The notes beneath the pieces were generated by a model. That model saw only the letters and a list, made by a program, of their open reading frames with translations. It was not told the DNA's origin and did no database searches. Shown one piece after another: positions 34,406-43,021 of a stretch of 64,000 nt of DNA. The stretch's first letter is position 1; each line of letters begins with the position of its first letter. The stretch comes from Marinobacter sp. BW6 (GTDB lineage Bacteria > Pseudomonadota > Gammaproteobacteria > Pseudomonadales > Oleiphilaceae). The DNA lies in contig NZ_VIRN01000037.1 of assembly GCF_008107725.1 (NCBI RefSeq), positions 1-64,000 of the forward strand. Reading direction: 5' to 3'. Both the position numbers and the translations under genes were made by a program.

Positions 34406-35335
34406 ATGGTGATGATGAAAGGGACCTGGGTATCTGCACTGGCTCTAACAACAAGCCTGTTTTTAACAGCGTGTGCTGAACCGATCGAACAATCTTGGCT
34501 AGAGCAAAAGTACAGTAATTCGACGTCACGTTTCATGTCCATCGATGGCAACCGAGTGCATTACAGGGATGAAGGAGTAGGGGAGCCATTGGTGCTAATC
34601 CACGGCACAGCCTCTTCGCTGCATACATGGGACAAGTGGGTTCAAGGGCTAAAACCCAACTATCGCGTTATCCGAATGGATCTGCCCGGGTTCGGTTTGA
34701 CCGGGCCAGACCGGGCTGATCGATACGAAATCGAGGATGATGTCAGGTTACTTACGGCGTTTTTGGCCCGTCTTGGGATTGAGAAAGTGCATCTGGCGGG
34801 CAGTTCGCTGGGTGGCCGTATCGCCTGGCAGCTAGCACTGGAATATCCAGAAAATGTTGAATCTCTGACTTTGCTGAATGCGCTGGGCTATCCTCAGGAG
34901 CGTTGGCCATTGCCCATCGAAATGGCGCAATGGCCAATCATGGATAAAGTCATGGCAAGCTTTTCACCACGCTTCATGTATGCGTCAGGCTTAAAGGATG
35001 TTTACTTCGATGAGTCGCTGGTAAACGATAGATTGGTAGACCGATACTTCGAGCTGTCCCGCTATCCCGGTAACCTTGCTGCGTTTCCAGAGCGCGTCCA
35101 GGCCCGGCTCGATAAGGATGCCTCGTTGATATCCGGCATCCGCGTACCCACGCTGATCCTATGGGGAGAAGAAGACAAGTATTTCCCAGTGGAAAATGCC
35201 CATCAGTTCGGCGCGGACATTGCCAACTCAAGGGTGCATGTTTACCCCGATGTCGGTCATTTGCCGATGGAAGAAGTGCCGGAGCTTTCCCTGGCACACT
35301 TTAGCGCGTTTATTCGCGAAAACGCCGTTCAGTGA
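34406..35335 (+). CDS. Alpha/beta-hydrolase lipoprotein
   Basis: A 309-residue hydrolase with a lipoprotein signal peptide (lipobox LTAC, Cys near 22). Motifs: 'PLVLIHGTASSLHTWDKWVQ' (oxyanion), nucleophile in 'HLAGSSLGGRIAW', acid in 'ILWGEEDKYFPVENA', His in 'YPDVGHLPMEEVP'. It would be membrane-anchored and hydrolyse an ester or similar substrate. It resembles the second lipoprotein hydrolase at 52906 in layout. AAGGA precedes ATG. Followed 27 bases later by the Rossmann protein on the same strand. Confidence 0.83.
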   Translation: MVMMKGTWVSALALTTSLFLTACAEPIEQSWLEQKYSNSTSRFMSIDGNRVHYRDEGVGEPLVLIHGTASSLHTWDKWVQGLKPNYRVIRMDLPGFGLTGPDRADRYEIEDDVRLLTAFLARLGIEKVHLAGSSLGGRIAWQLALEYPENVESLTLLNALGYPQERWPLPIEMAQWPIMDKVMASFSPRFMYASGLKDVYFDESLVNDRLVDRYFELSRYPGNLAAFPERVQARLDKDASLISGIRVPTLILWGEEDKYFPVENAHQFGADIANSRVHVYPDVGHLPMEEVPELSLAHFSAFIRENAVQ

Positions 35336-35362
35336 GCGGAGCGGTGATAAAAAGGAAAAATC

Positions 35363-36094
35363 ATGAAAGTATTGGTTGCGGGTGGCAGCGGTGCTACCGG
35401 GCAGTTGCTGGTAAGGCAATTGTTGGATCGTGGGCTATCCGTCCAGGCGATCGTGCGCTCGCCCGATCAATTTCTCAAAGCTGTCGGGGAACACAAAAAC
35501 CTGTCGGTTATTAACGCTTCTATCCTGGAGCTGAGTGATACCGAGCTTGCTCAGTACGTGCATGGATGCGGAGCCGTTGTTTCGTGCCTTGGGCACACAA
35601 TGAGTTTCAGAGGCGTCTATGGAAAGCCCCGACGGTTAGTGTCGGAAGCCACTCGGCGTTTGTGCGAAGCAATAAGAACGATCCAGCCGACGCAACCATT
35701 GAAGTTCGTTCTCATGAATTCCACAGGTTGCCGGAATGACGACTTGGCGGAAAGGGTATCGGTGGCAGAAAAGTGTGTTGTCGGTCTGATTCGGTTGCTG
35801 GTGCCGCCGCATTTGGACAACGAGCAGGCATCGAAATACTTACGCCGCCAAATTGGCCAACAAGATGGAAGTATCGAATGGTCGATCGTTCGCCCTGATA
35901 CTCTGGTAGACTATGACGATGCTTCTAAATATGAAATTCTTCCCTCGCCAACACGAAGCGCCATTTTCAATGCAGGCCAAACCAGTCGAATCAACGTTGC
36001 TCACTTTATGGCTGATTTGGTGACGGAGGACGCTGTGTGGAATTCGTGGAAAGGGCAATCTCCGGTTATCTACAATTCGGACTCGGTTGAATGA
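35363..36094 (+). CDS. NAD(P)-binding Rossmann protein (NmrA/atypical SDR)
   Basis: A 243-residue protein starting 'KVLVAGGSGATGQLLVRQLL' (glycine-rich nucleotide-binding loop), then 'LSVQAIVRSPDQFLKAVG' and 'GAVVSCLGHTMSF'. This is the pattern of atypical SDR/NmrA-type epimerase-like proteins without a clear YxxxK. The exact reaction is unknown. AAAAAGGAAAA precedes ATG. It lies between the hydrolase and the YdeI-like gene, likely one transcript. Confidence 0.83.
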   Translation: MKVLVAGGSGATGQLLVRQLLDRGLSVQAIVRSPDQFLKAVGEHKNLSVINASILELSDTELAQYVHGCGAVVSCLGHTMSFRGVYGKPRRLVSEATRRLCEAIRTIQPTQPLKFVLMNSTGCRNDDLAERVSVAEKCVVGLIRLLVPPHLDNEQASKYLRRQIGQQDGSIEWSIVRPDTLVDYDDASKYEILPSPTRSAIFNAGQTSRINVAHFMADLVTEDAVWNSWKGQSPVIYNSDSVE

Positions 36095-36100
36095 CGCACC

Positions 36101-36676
36101 ATGCAAAAAGCTGACCCGGAAAAAATTAGCGCTTTCGAAACGCCAGAATCCCTTGCTTGTTGGCTCAAGGAGTATCACGCCATTGAACGGGAGCTTTGGG
36201 TAAAAATATATAAGAAACAAACGGGTATTTTATCTGTTAACTGGGATGAGGTAGTTGTTGAGTCGCTTTGCTGGGGGTGGATTGATGGCATGAAGCAGTC
36301 AATTGACAACCGGGCCTACCTGCAGCGGATTACACCAAGAACAGCCCGAAGCACTTGGTCGAAAAGAAATACAGAGCATGCCGAACGTCTGATCATCGAA
36401 GGCCGGATGCGAGAACCAGGGCTCTCGCAGGTTCGTGCCGCCAAGTCGGATGGTAGGTGGAGCGCGGCATACAAGGTCAGTGAAATGAGGGTGCCCCCGG
36501 ACTTTGTTAAAGCTCTGGAAGCAAGACCGGATGCAAAAGCTTTCTTTGATTCGCTTCCAAAATCGAGCCGTTCTTTGATTGCAGTCGGTTTAGCGAGTGC
36601 GAAGAGGGCTGAGACCAGAGAAAGGCGATTTGATAAGTTCATTGAAATGCTTGTGCGCCAGGAAAGACCCAAATGA
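36101..36676 (+). CDS. YdeI/OmpD-associated-family protein
   Basis: A 191-residue protein: 'FETPESLACWLKEYHAIERE', 'LWVKIYKKQTGILSVNWDEV', 'ALCWGWIDGMK'-type segment (SLCWGWIDGMKQSIDNRAYL), 'RITPRTARSTWSKRNTEHAE', 'FFDSLPKSSRSLIAVGLASA'. Members are annotated as bacteriocin-protection or OmpD-associated proteins; the biochemical role is unclear. It starts six bases after the Rossmann gene. Confidence 0.82.
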   Translation: MQKADPEKISAFETPESLACWLKEYHAIERELWVKIYKKQTGILSVNWDEVVVESLCWGWIDGMKQSIDNRAYLQRITPRTARSTWSKRNTEHAERLIIEGRMREPGLSQVRAAKSDGRWSAAYKVSEMRVPPDFVKALEARPDAKAFFDSLPKSSRSLIAVGLASAKRAETRERRFDKFIEMLVRQERPK

Positions 36677-36696
36677 GAATGTTGTGGCGCGCACTT

Positions 36697-36816
36697 AGGA
36701 ATGCCGTACTGCTCCTCCAGATCGATGTTATAAATCGGCAAGTCAAAATCATTAATCTCAACATAATCGATATCCGCATTCGCCAGCTTGGTCGCGGCAA
36801 ACGTTACAACTTTCAT
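36697..36816 (-). pseudogene. Truncated NADPH-dependent FMN reductase
   Basis: From ATG 36816 the frame encodes the start of a SsuE/ArsH-type FMN reductase, 'MKVVTFAAT', then jumps to 'KLANADIDYVEINDFDLPIY' and 'NIDLEEQYGIP'. Intact members have about 16 more residues between these parts and then about 140 more. The piece therefore has an internal deletion and a lost 3' part; the frame continues into sequence antisense to the YdeI gene. Its ATG overlaps the stop of the pirin gene by four bases, so it was once coupled to pirin. Confidence 0.75.
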
Positions 36817-37685
36817 ACAAGGCTCCCCAATTCACCCGCGTTATAACGGGCAACCACCTGGTCGATTTCTTGTTGGGTGCTCATTGCAAACGGTCCGTGT
36901 TGAACAAAATTTTCATTGATTGTCTCGCCCGAGAGCACCGCAAAATGGCTGCTTGATGGAGACTTTCCGCGTATTCTGACGGCCTCGCCCTCTGCACCGT
37001 TAATCGCGCTGGACTCTCCTTGGTGGAGAGTGAACCATTCGCCGCGCACCTGATATTCGATGTCGCCTTGAACGGAATAGATCCAGGCATTAAAGCCCGT
37101 TTGAATGCGATGTTCGAATACAGAGGTTTTGTCTACAAAACCATCAAGAATAGTGGCTGGCCATACCGACGCTGCGTCCGTCTCGACCCCATTGCTTTGA
37201 CCAAGAACCAGCCGCACACGGTAGCCTTGTCCCTTCAAGGTCGGCATGTCTTCTCGCTTCACATGCAGGGAGCTCGGCGCCTGGTGCTTCATGCGGGCGG
37301 GTAAGTTAACGAAAATCTGCAGTCCATGAATCGTGGCGCCTTTTCGCGGTGCCTCGTCGTGAACGACACCGCTGCCCGCATTCAGCCAGTAGAGGTCGCC
37401 AGGGTGGATGTCGAAATCATTCCCCAGCGAATCGCGGTTGTTGAATTTGCCTTCCGTATCTTCAAACAAAACGGTGACCGCTGAGAGGCCAGCGTGAGGG
37501 TGGGCACCAAAGGTTGGAACCGTCATGGTGTAGTGATCCACCATGATGAAGGGATCCATCGCCCCATAGAACTGCCCGTGACGAAAACCCACACCCGTGA
37601 ACCCTGAGCCCACACTCAGTGGGCTTCCCTTTACCGGGGCGAAAGTTGTCTTCGAGTCATGTTGTTGAGCAACTTGATAGGTCAT
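36813..37685 (-). CDS. Pirin-family protein
   Basis: A 290-residue bicupin. Metal site in 'FGAHPHAGLSAVTVLFED' with 'HPGDLYWLNAGSGVVHDEAP' (two His and others), then 'GLQIFVNLPARMK' and the C-terminal cupin. Pirins are iron-binding; some have quercetinase activity, others regulatory roles. ATG 37685 follows GGAGAAAG. It is divergent from a LysR gene, which probably controls it, and overlaps the FMN reductase remnant. Confidence 0.9.
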   Translation of the reverse strand: MTYQVAQQHDSKTTFAPVKGSPLSVGSGFTGVGFRHGQFYGAMDPFIMVDHYTMTVPTFGAHPHAGLSAVTVLFEDTEGKFNNRDSLGNDFDIHPGDLYWLNAGSGVVHDEAPRKGATIHGLQIFVNLPARMKHQAPSSLHVKREDMPTLKGQGYRVRLVLGQSNGVETDAASVWPATILDGFVDKTSVFEHRIQTGFNAWIYSVQGDIEYQVRGEWFTLHQGESSAINGAEGEAVRIRGKSPSSSHFAVLSGETINENFVQHGPFAMSTQQEIDQVVARYNAGELGSLV

Positions 37686-37790
37686 TGTCTTTCTCCGTTC
37701 CATATCTGGTCTGAATAAAGGTTAGTAGCTTGGTATTTGAATAAAAATGGCTAAAATCTGAACTATTCGTTCCATATTTAGGACGCAGAT

Positions 37791-38711
37791 ATGAACATTG
37801 ACCTGAACGACTACTTCTATTTCGTGCATGTCGTTGAAAAGAAGGGATACACCGCTGCGGCAAAGGCATTGGACATGCCTAAGTCGCGATTGAGCCGTCA
37901 TGTTGCTCAGTTGGAAGAACGCCTTGGTGTGAGACTGCTTCAGAGAAGTTCCCGCAATGTCGCCATTACCGAAGAAGGGAAGAGCTTCTACCTGCACGCT
38001 CGAAAGCTCGTTGACCACTTCGAAATGGCCGAAGCAGCCATGGACAATAAAAGTGGAAATCTTTCAGGAAAGGTCGTGATCAGCTGTTCGCTGGGTGTGG
38101 CGCAATTTGTTCTGTTCGATATCGTGACTGATTTCGCCAGGCAGCACCCCAAAGTGCTTATCGAACAACGCGTCACCAACTCCATGGTCGACTTGATTAC
38201 TGAAGGGATAGACATCGCTATTCGCGGGCACAGTGGCGAATTGCCTGATTCCAGCTTGATCCAGCGGTTTATCGCCAATGTGGAATGGCAGTTTTATTGC
38301 TCGCTTGGCTATCTGGAGCAACTGGAACAACTGGAAACACCCTATGATTTAGCCAGTTGTCGTTTTTTAAAGGTGGGAAGAGCTGGCGCGAAAGAGGCGA
38401 TTCCCTTACAGCACAAAGACGGCCTTCGAACCCATCAGAATACCCATATCGCGCTTTGCTCAGAGGATATGTCGACAATCAGGCAAGCCGCGATCGATGG
38501 CCTGGGCGTTACTGCATTGCCTGATTATGTCTGCAGAGCACCCGTTGAAGCCGGCCAGCTCGTCCGGGTATTGCCAGGGTGGGTATCCCAATCCGCGAGC
38601 CTCAGCCTTTTGATGCCTTCTCGAGTGGGGGTACCACCGCATACAAAAGCCGTTGCGGAGTTCATTCGTGAGAGACTGCCAGTAGCTTTAGCGCCAGCAA
38701 TCCAAGAATAA
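37791..38711 (+). CDS. LysR-family regulator
   Basis: A 306-residue LysR protein of the CrgA-like branch: 'EKKGYTAAAKALDMPKSRLS', 'RHVAQLEERLGVRLLQRSSR', 'DIAIRGHSGELPDSSLIQRF'. GGACG precedes ATG. Divergent from pirin (105 bases), the classic layout for LysR control of a pirin/quinone-response gene. Confidence 0.87.
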   Translation: MNIDLNDYFYFVHVVEKKGYTAAAKALDMPKSRLSRHVAQLEERLGVRLLQRSSRNVAITEEGKSFYLHARKLVDHFEMAEAAMDNKSGNLSGKVVISCSLGVAQFVLFDIVTDFARQHPKVLIEQRVTNSMVDLITEGIDIAIRGHSGELPDSSLIQRFIANVEWQFYCSLGYLEQLEQLETPYDLASCRFLKVGRAGAKEAIPLQHKDGLRTHQNTHIALCSEDMSTIRQAAIDGLGVTALPDYVCRAPVEAGQLVRVLPGWVSQSASLSLLMPSRVGVPPHTKAVAEFIRERLPVALAPAIQE

Positions 38712-38807
38712 CCCGAGCTACATTGTTAGCGGATGGATGAACACGCATAGTACTTAATTAAGCGTCCGGATTGCGGGAATCGAAGCCGTCGCTATCTGTA
38801 CAACGCG

Positions 38808-39725
38808 TTATCGGAATATGGCAGTTCCGCCATCGCGCTTGAGATCAAAGATTAATTCGCCACGCGAGGTGAAATGATAGAGCTGAACATTGTTAAGAAG
38901 CGCGAGAAATTCGGCCTCCTGTGACCCTTCACAAAACATCCTTGTCGCGGCAATTTTCCCGAACGAAATGGATTTGCCAACAGCTACATAACCACCACTG
39001 ATTTGATTACAGTCGGTCGTCGCCGAAAAGCGGCCGTCTTCAGTAAAAGAGAGGGTGAATAGGTCAGGTCGGCTGGGTTCGATCTGACGCCCGGCGCTGT
39101 ATAGCGCAGAAATCCAGGTCCAATCCTTCATAGTGAGGGACATGCGAGCCGGATCGGCCTCGCCCTCAAAGTCTTGCTCCACCACTCCAAAGCTTAAAGA
39201 ATCGGGATCAAGCTTAAGCAAAACATTCTTAGCTATTGACGGCTGCGCTGACATTGGCTCGCCCGGAGCGCGGTCAGCGAAGCTCACGACGATGACATTC
39301 TTGTGGCGTGGATCCTGGCTGAGTTCTGTCGCCTGTGGCGCGATGCGATCGCCAAGCAGATAGCCCTGTGAGCCAAGATATCCTTCCCCGGTATTCAGCG
39401 CGGCGACGACGTAGAAGAACGTGCCTGAGCCGCCTGATTCCTGAGTGAGTAGAAAAACAACATCAGCACGGCCATCACTATCCAGATCAGTCGTGACTTC
39501 ATTGCCGAAGTGGCGAGTAGTGATCTTTGATGCGGATTCAGAAGCTGATGCGGTCTCAGCAACGCCATCATGCAACCTTACACGCTGCCCGTCGATGACA
39601 TACTCGGCATCCTTGTAGTGGTCCGAAGTTGTGGCCTGCCTCTCGTTGTGTACGCTGGCAGCGCAACCAACGAGGCCTGTAATCATCACTGCTGGTATTC
39701 CGAGTGCAATGATAAAAAATTTCAT
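38808..39725 (-). CDS. META-domain lipoprotein
   Basis: A 305-residue protein with a lipoprotein-type signal ('IPAVMITGLVGCAA', Cys near 20). The middle carries 'TDLDSDGRADVVFLLTQESG', resembling an FG-GAP/VCBS-like calcium motif; the last 110 residues form a META (HslJ-like) domain, 'FTLSFTEDGRFSATTDCNQI', 'KIAATRMFCEGSQEAEFLAL'. Probably an outer-membrane-facing lipoprotein. ATG 39725 or 39737 may be the start; neither has a clear ribosome site. Confidence 0.75.
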   Translation of the reverse strand: MKFFIIALGIPAVMITGLVGCAASVHNERQATTSDHYKDAEYVIDGQRVRLHDGVAETASASESASKITTRHFGNEVTTDLDSDGRADVVFLLTQESGGSGTFFYVVAALNTGEGYLGSQGYLLGDRIAPQATELSQDPRHKNVIVVSFADRAPGEPMSAQPSIAKNVLLKLDPDSLSFGVVEQDFEGEADPARMSLTMKDWTWISALYSAGRQIEPSRPDLFTLSFTEDGRFSATTDCNQISGGYVAVGKSISFGKIAATRMFCEGSQEAEFLALLNNVQLYHFTSRGELIFDLKRDGGTAIFR

Positions 39726-39853
39726 AATGATTGGCATATATAGGTCAGTGGCGAAAGTGAGTGATTGTGCTCTCTAGCACTGTATCTGAACGACGGCGGG
39801 GTCGATCATGACCCCGCCGAGCTGCTCTTTAATAATCCTGTCACTTCTGCAAT

Positions 39854-41368
39854 CTACATTTTTTCTACAAGCTCAATATCGCCGGGTCTCCAGGTTTGGT
39901 TGATCCATGGCTCCATGGGTCCGTACATCCGCAAAATGGCAAACCAGCTTTTTCCCGGGACCGTTTGCAGCCAATTGCCTTCATTTCCCTCAGGTGCCTG
40001 CGGCGCGAAATAGAGGTCGTAGGATCCATCTGAATTCTGCTTGATACCCTCGCTCTGACTGCCAACCGTCGGGAACAGCTGGCCTGTCTGCAGCTGGGTA
40101 CGGGTCTGGGTATCATAGAGCGTGACTGCCCAGAAGTTGTTCACCGGCACATTGGGCGGCAAATGCAGCCGGTAGGTCTTGTCTCCATAGAACGGGTTAT
40201 CATCACTGTCCAGCATCGCAAGCGCGTAGTCGGAGCCCACGCCAGCCCGGGTCGCCGCCATCGCTGGCGTTACGCCGCCCGCGTTGTAGTAGAACAGGAT
40301 CCGCGCATCAAGATTCATCACGCCGTCTGCCTGAAAAGACGTATTCTTGTTGGCATATGCCATGACCCAGTTACTGTCCGTTCCTGGGTAGATGTACACG
40401 CCATCAATCCGCGGATCGTAGGTAATGGATCGCCCTGCGGCGTTGCCAAGTGTGGCTGCCTCGCTCAGAAGCCTTTTCATTCGGTCGTCGGGATTGAACG
40501 GCTTGCCTTTGACGATACCGATGGCGGCCATGTTACCGCGTATCTCGGGCCCGACTGCGTCGATCGGCTCTTCCTGGACGATGGTGTGCAATATTTCAAA
40601 GTACTCCAGGGTACTTGGATAGATGGTGCTGAACGACTTTCCGGACATGTTGATGAACTGGGTGGGCTCCGGATTGCTCTTATCCTTTAAGGGATAGATG
40701 CGCAGCCCCGCCTTGAAGTTGTCAGCGGCGACCTTGAGGCCATCCTTGATCGAACCACGAAGGAACAGGAAATTCTTGTTGGTTGACGGTTTGAGCAGGT
40801 AGTAGCCGTCCGGTATCTCGCCTTCATAGCCCGGAGGCAACACAAGGTACTTGCCACCCTTGCCTTTGTCGGGCCCGGTAGCGCCAATATCGCCGACATA
40901 GCGCTGCCAGGCATCATTGAGAAAGCCAAGCATGCCGGGTGGCACTTCAATGACGGTCGGCCCATCGTTCGCCAGGTCTGTGGGCGCATAGGCATACATG
41001 GTCGATGTATTTGACGTGATGACCGGCGTGCGCGAGTCCATCAACTGTTCCCAGAGGGCGATTTTGTTGGGAGCGTCCGCCCCTTGCTGTGCCATCCCGA
41101 GCAGAACTGCGTAGATCGAGACAGCACCGATGTTATCCAGATAGACACCAAGAGCCCGCGCGCGGTCCAGATAATCGTATACCTGGTCATTGGTGTCTCC
41201 GATCGGCACACCATCGAAAAACTCCAGTTCACCGGCAACCGTTTGCACCTTGTCCGGTATCGACGCTGCCTTGGTTTTCGCGGCCTCCCTCGCACTGTCT
41301 GCCTGTGCAGGGCCAGTGGCGAGTGCCATTGAAGTGGCTAATGCCATCGCAGTTAATTTAAATTTCAT
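39854..41368 (-). CDS. DUF1254/DUF1214 secreted protein, paralogue 1
   Basis: A 504-residue protein with a signal peptide (ending AQA/DS). The N-terminal DUF1254 has 'FFDGVPIGDTNDQVYDYLDR' and 'TSNTSTMYAYAPTDLANDGP'; the C-terminal DUF1214 has 'RLHLPPNVPVNNFWAVTLYD', 'QTGQLFPTVGSQSEG' and 'LQTVPGKSWFAILRMYGPME'. The function of these domain pairs is unknown; they are exported and common in marine and soil bacteria. GAGGAAG precedes ATG. Strongly similar to the next gene at 41431, so this is a tandem duplication. Confidence 0.87.
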   Translation of the reverse strand: MKFKLTAMALATSMALATGPAQADSAREAAKTKAASIPDKVQTVAGELEFFDGVPIGDTNDQVYDYLDRARALGVYLDNIGAVSIYAVLLGMAQQGADAPNKIALWEQLMDSRTPVITSNTSTMYAYAPTDLANDGPTVIEVPPGMLGFLNDAWQRYVGDIGATGPDKGKGGKYLVLPPGYEGEIPDGYYLLKPSTNKNFLFLRGSIKDGLKVAADNFKAGLRIYPLKDKSNPEPTQFINMSGKSFSTIYPSTLEYFEILHTIVQEEPIDAVGPEIRGNMAAIGIVKGKPFNPDDRMKRLLSEAATLGNAAGRSITYDPRIDGVYIYPGTDSNWVMAYANKNTSFQADGVMNLDARILFYYNAGGVTPAMAATRAGVGSDYALAMLDSDDNPFYGDKTYRLHLPPNVPVNNFWAVTLYDTQTRTQLQTGQLFPTVGSQSEGIKQNSDGSYDLYFAPQAPEGNEGNWLQTVPGKSWFAILRMYGPMEPWINQTWRPGDIELVEKM

Positions 41369-41430
41369 TGTTCTTCCTCATTTCCCTATAAGTATCAGCC
41401 GCCCAACGGGCGGCGGTCGAAACTGCCGGT

Positions 41431-42930
41431 CTAGTTCACCAACTCAATCTCGCCGGGCCTCCAGGTCTTGTTGATCCAGGGCTCGAGCGGGCCATACATG
41501 CGCAGGATTGTGAACCAGCTTTTTCCCGGCACGGTCTGAAGCCAGTTCTGTTCCTTGCCTTCCGGCGGTTTGGGTCCGAAATAAAGGTCATAGGATCCAT
41601 CGGCGTTTTTCTGGAAGCCGTCGCTCTGGCTACCCACGGTCGGGAACTTCTGACCGGTCTGCAGCAACGAACGGGTCTGGGTATCGTAGAGCGTTACCGC
41701 CCAGAAGTTGTTAACCGGAACATTCGGAGGAAGGCGCAGCTTGTAGGTTTTGGAGCCATCCAGTGGCTTTTTGTCAGCATCCAGATAGGCAAGGGCATAA
41801 TCCGACCCCTGGCCCACGGTGGTGGCTGCCATGGCCTGTGTCACCCCGGTCGCGTTGAAGTAGAACAGTACTCTCGCATCAAGACCCATTGCCCCGTTTT
41901 TCTCAAAGGTGGTGTTCTTCTCCGCATATGCCATCGTCCATGCACTTTCAGAATCCGGATAGATGAACACACCATCGATACGCGGCTGATAGGTAATCGC
42001 CCGTGCAGTGGCGTTGCCGAGGGTCGCAGCTTCACCTAACAGCTTCCTCATGCGCGCATCCGGCGTGAAGGGCTGACCCTTGACGATACCAATGGATGCC
42101 AGAAGACCTCTGGCCTCGGGTCCGATGGCATCGATAGGTTCTTCCTGAACCACCTGATTCAGCCCCTCGAAATAGCTGAAGTCATTTGGAGCAACGGTGT
42201 TGTAGCTTTTCGCCGAAATGTTGATGAATTCGGTCGCGGGCGGGTTGTCTGCCTGAGCCAGCGGATAGACCTTGAGGTTGGATTTGATGTTCTGTACCGC
42301 GGGCTCAAGGCCCTTCGCTATAGAGCCTCGCAGGAATAACAGGTTGTGGAAGGTGCCTGTTCGGATGATGAAATATCCCTCAGGAACGGTCCCTGTGTAA
42401 TCAGGAGGCAGCATCAGGTATTTGCCGCCTTTGCCCTTGTCCGGGCCAATCGCGCCAAGATTCTCGACAAATCGAAACCAGGCGTCATCGACAAAGCCCA
42501 GCATGCCTGGCGGCAGTTCAATGACCAGTGCGCCATCCTTTTTCAGATTCATGTAGCCAAGCGCATAGAGCGTCGATGTGTTCCCGGTCAGATAGAGGGA
42601 TTCGGGCTGTAGCAACTGTTCGGTTATCGTGATCTTGTTGGACGCATCGGCACCGATGCTTGCATTGCCCATCCGCATGGCGTGCAGAGAGGCTGCGCCC
42701 TGATTGTCCAGGAACACCGCAAGCCCACGCATCCGATCGAGATTGTCATAGACCTTATCGACGGTATCGCCGACCGGCACGCCATCGAAGAACTCCAGAA
42801 CGCCAATGGGCGTCTCGACCCTGTCGGGAATAGAGATGGATTCCAGCTCGGCCTTGCTGACTTCGGCTAATGCCGGAGATCCGGCGACACACATCACCAC
42901 CGTTGTTGAAAGAAGTAGCCGTTTGATCAT
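41431..42930 (-). CDS. DUF1254/DUF1214 secreted protein, paralogue 2
   Basis: A 499-residue sister of the 39854 gene: 'FFDGVPVGDTVDKVYDNLDR', 'VIELPPGMLGFVDDAWFRFV', 'RLRLPPNVPVNNFWAVTLYD', 'WLQTVPGKSWFTILRMYGPL'. Signal peptide present (ending ALA/EV). CTGGAGG precedes ATG. The two genes share long stretches at DNA level and lie 62 bases apart in one leftward unit. Role unknown. Confidence 0.87.
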   Translation of the reverse strand: MIKRLLLSTTVVMCVAGSPALAEVSKAELESISIPDRVETPIGVLEFFDGVPVGDTVDKVYDNLDRMRGLAVFLDNQGAASLHAMRMGNASIGADASNKITITEQLLQPESLYLTGNTSTLYALGYMNLKKDGALVIELPPGMLGFVDDAWFRFVENLGAIGPDKGKGGKYLMLPPDYTGTVPEGYFIIRTGTFHNLLFLRGSIAKGLEPAVQNIKSNLKVYPLAQADNPPATEFINISAKSYNTVAPNDFSYFEGLNQVVQEEPIDAIGPEARGLLASIGIVKGQPFTPDARMRKLLGEAATLGNATARAITYQPRIDGVFIYPDSESAWTMAYAEKNTTFEKNGAMGLDARVLFYFNATGVTQAMAATTVGQGSDYALAYLDADKKPLDGSKTYKLRLPPNVPVNNFWAVTLYDTQTRSLLQTGQKFPTVGSQSDGFQKNADGSYDLYFGPKPPEGKEQNWLQTVPGKSWFTILRMYGPLEPWINKTWRPGEIELVN

Positions 42931-43021
42931 GTCAATGCCTCCAGGGCATAGTCGGGTGTAGTCGTGAATAGTCGGGCAGGTCGGGGGCGCCGGGCGGCAA
43001 CCCCCGTGGTTTGTTCTGCGC

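Noticed and set aside
40163..40690. 175-residue frame opposite DUF1254 paralogue 1
   Set aside because: No ribosome site or motif; the leftward protein is clearly the real gene.
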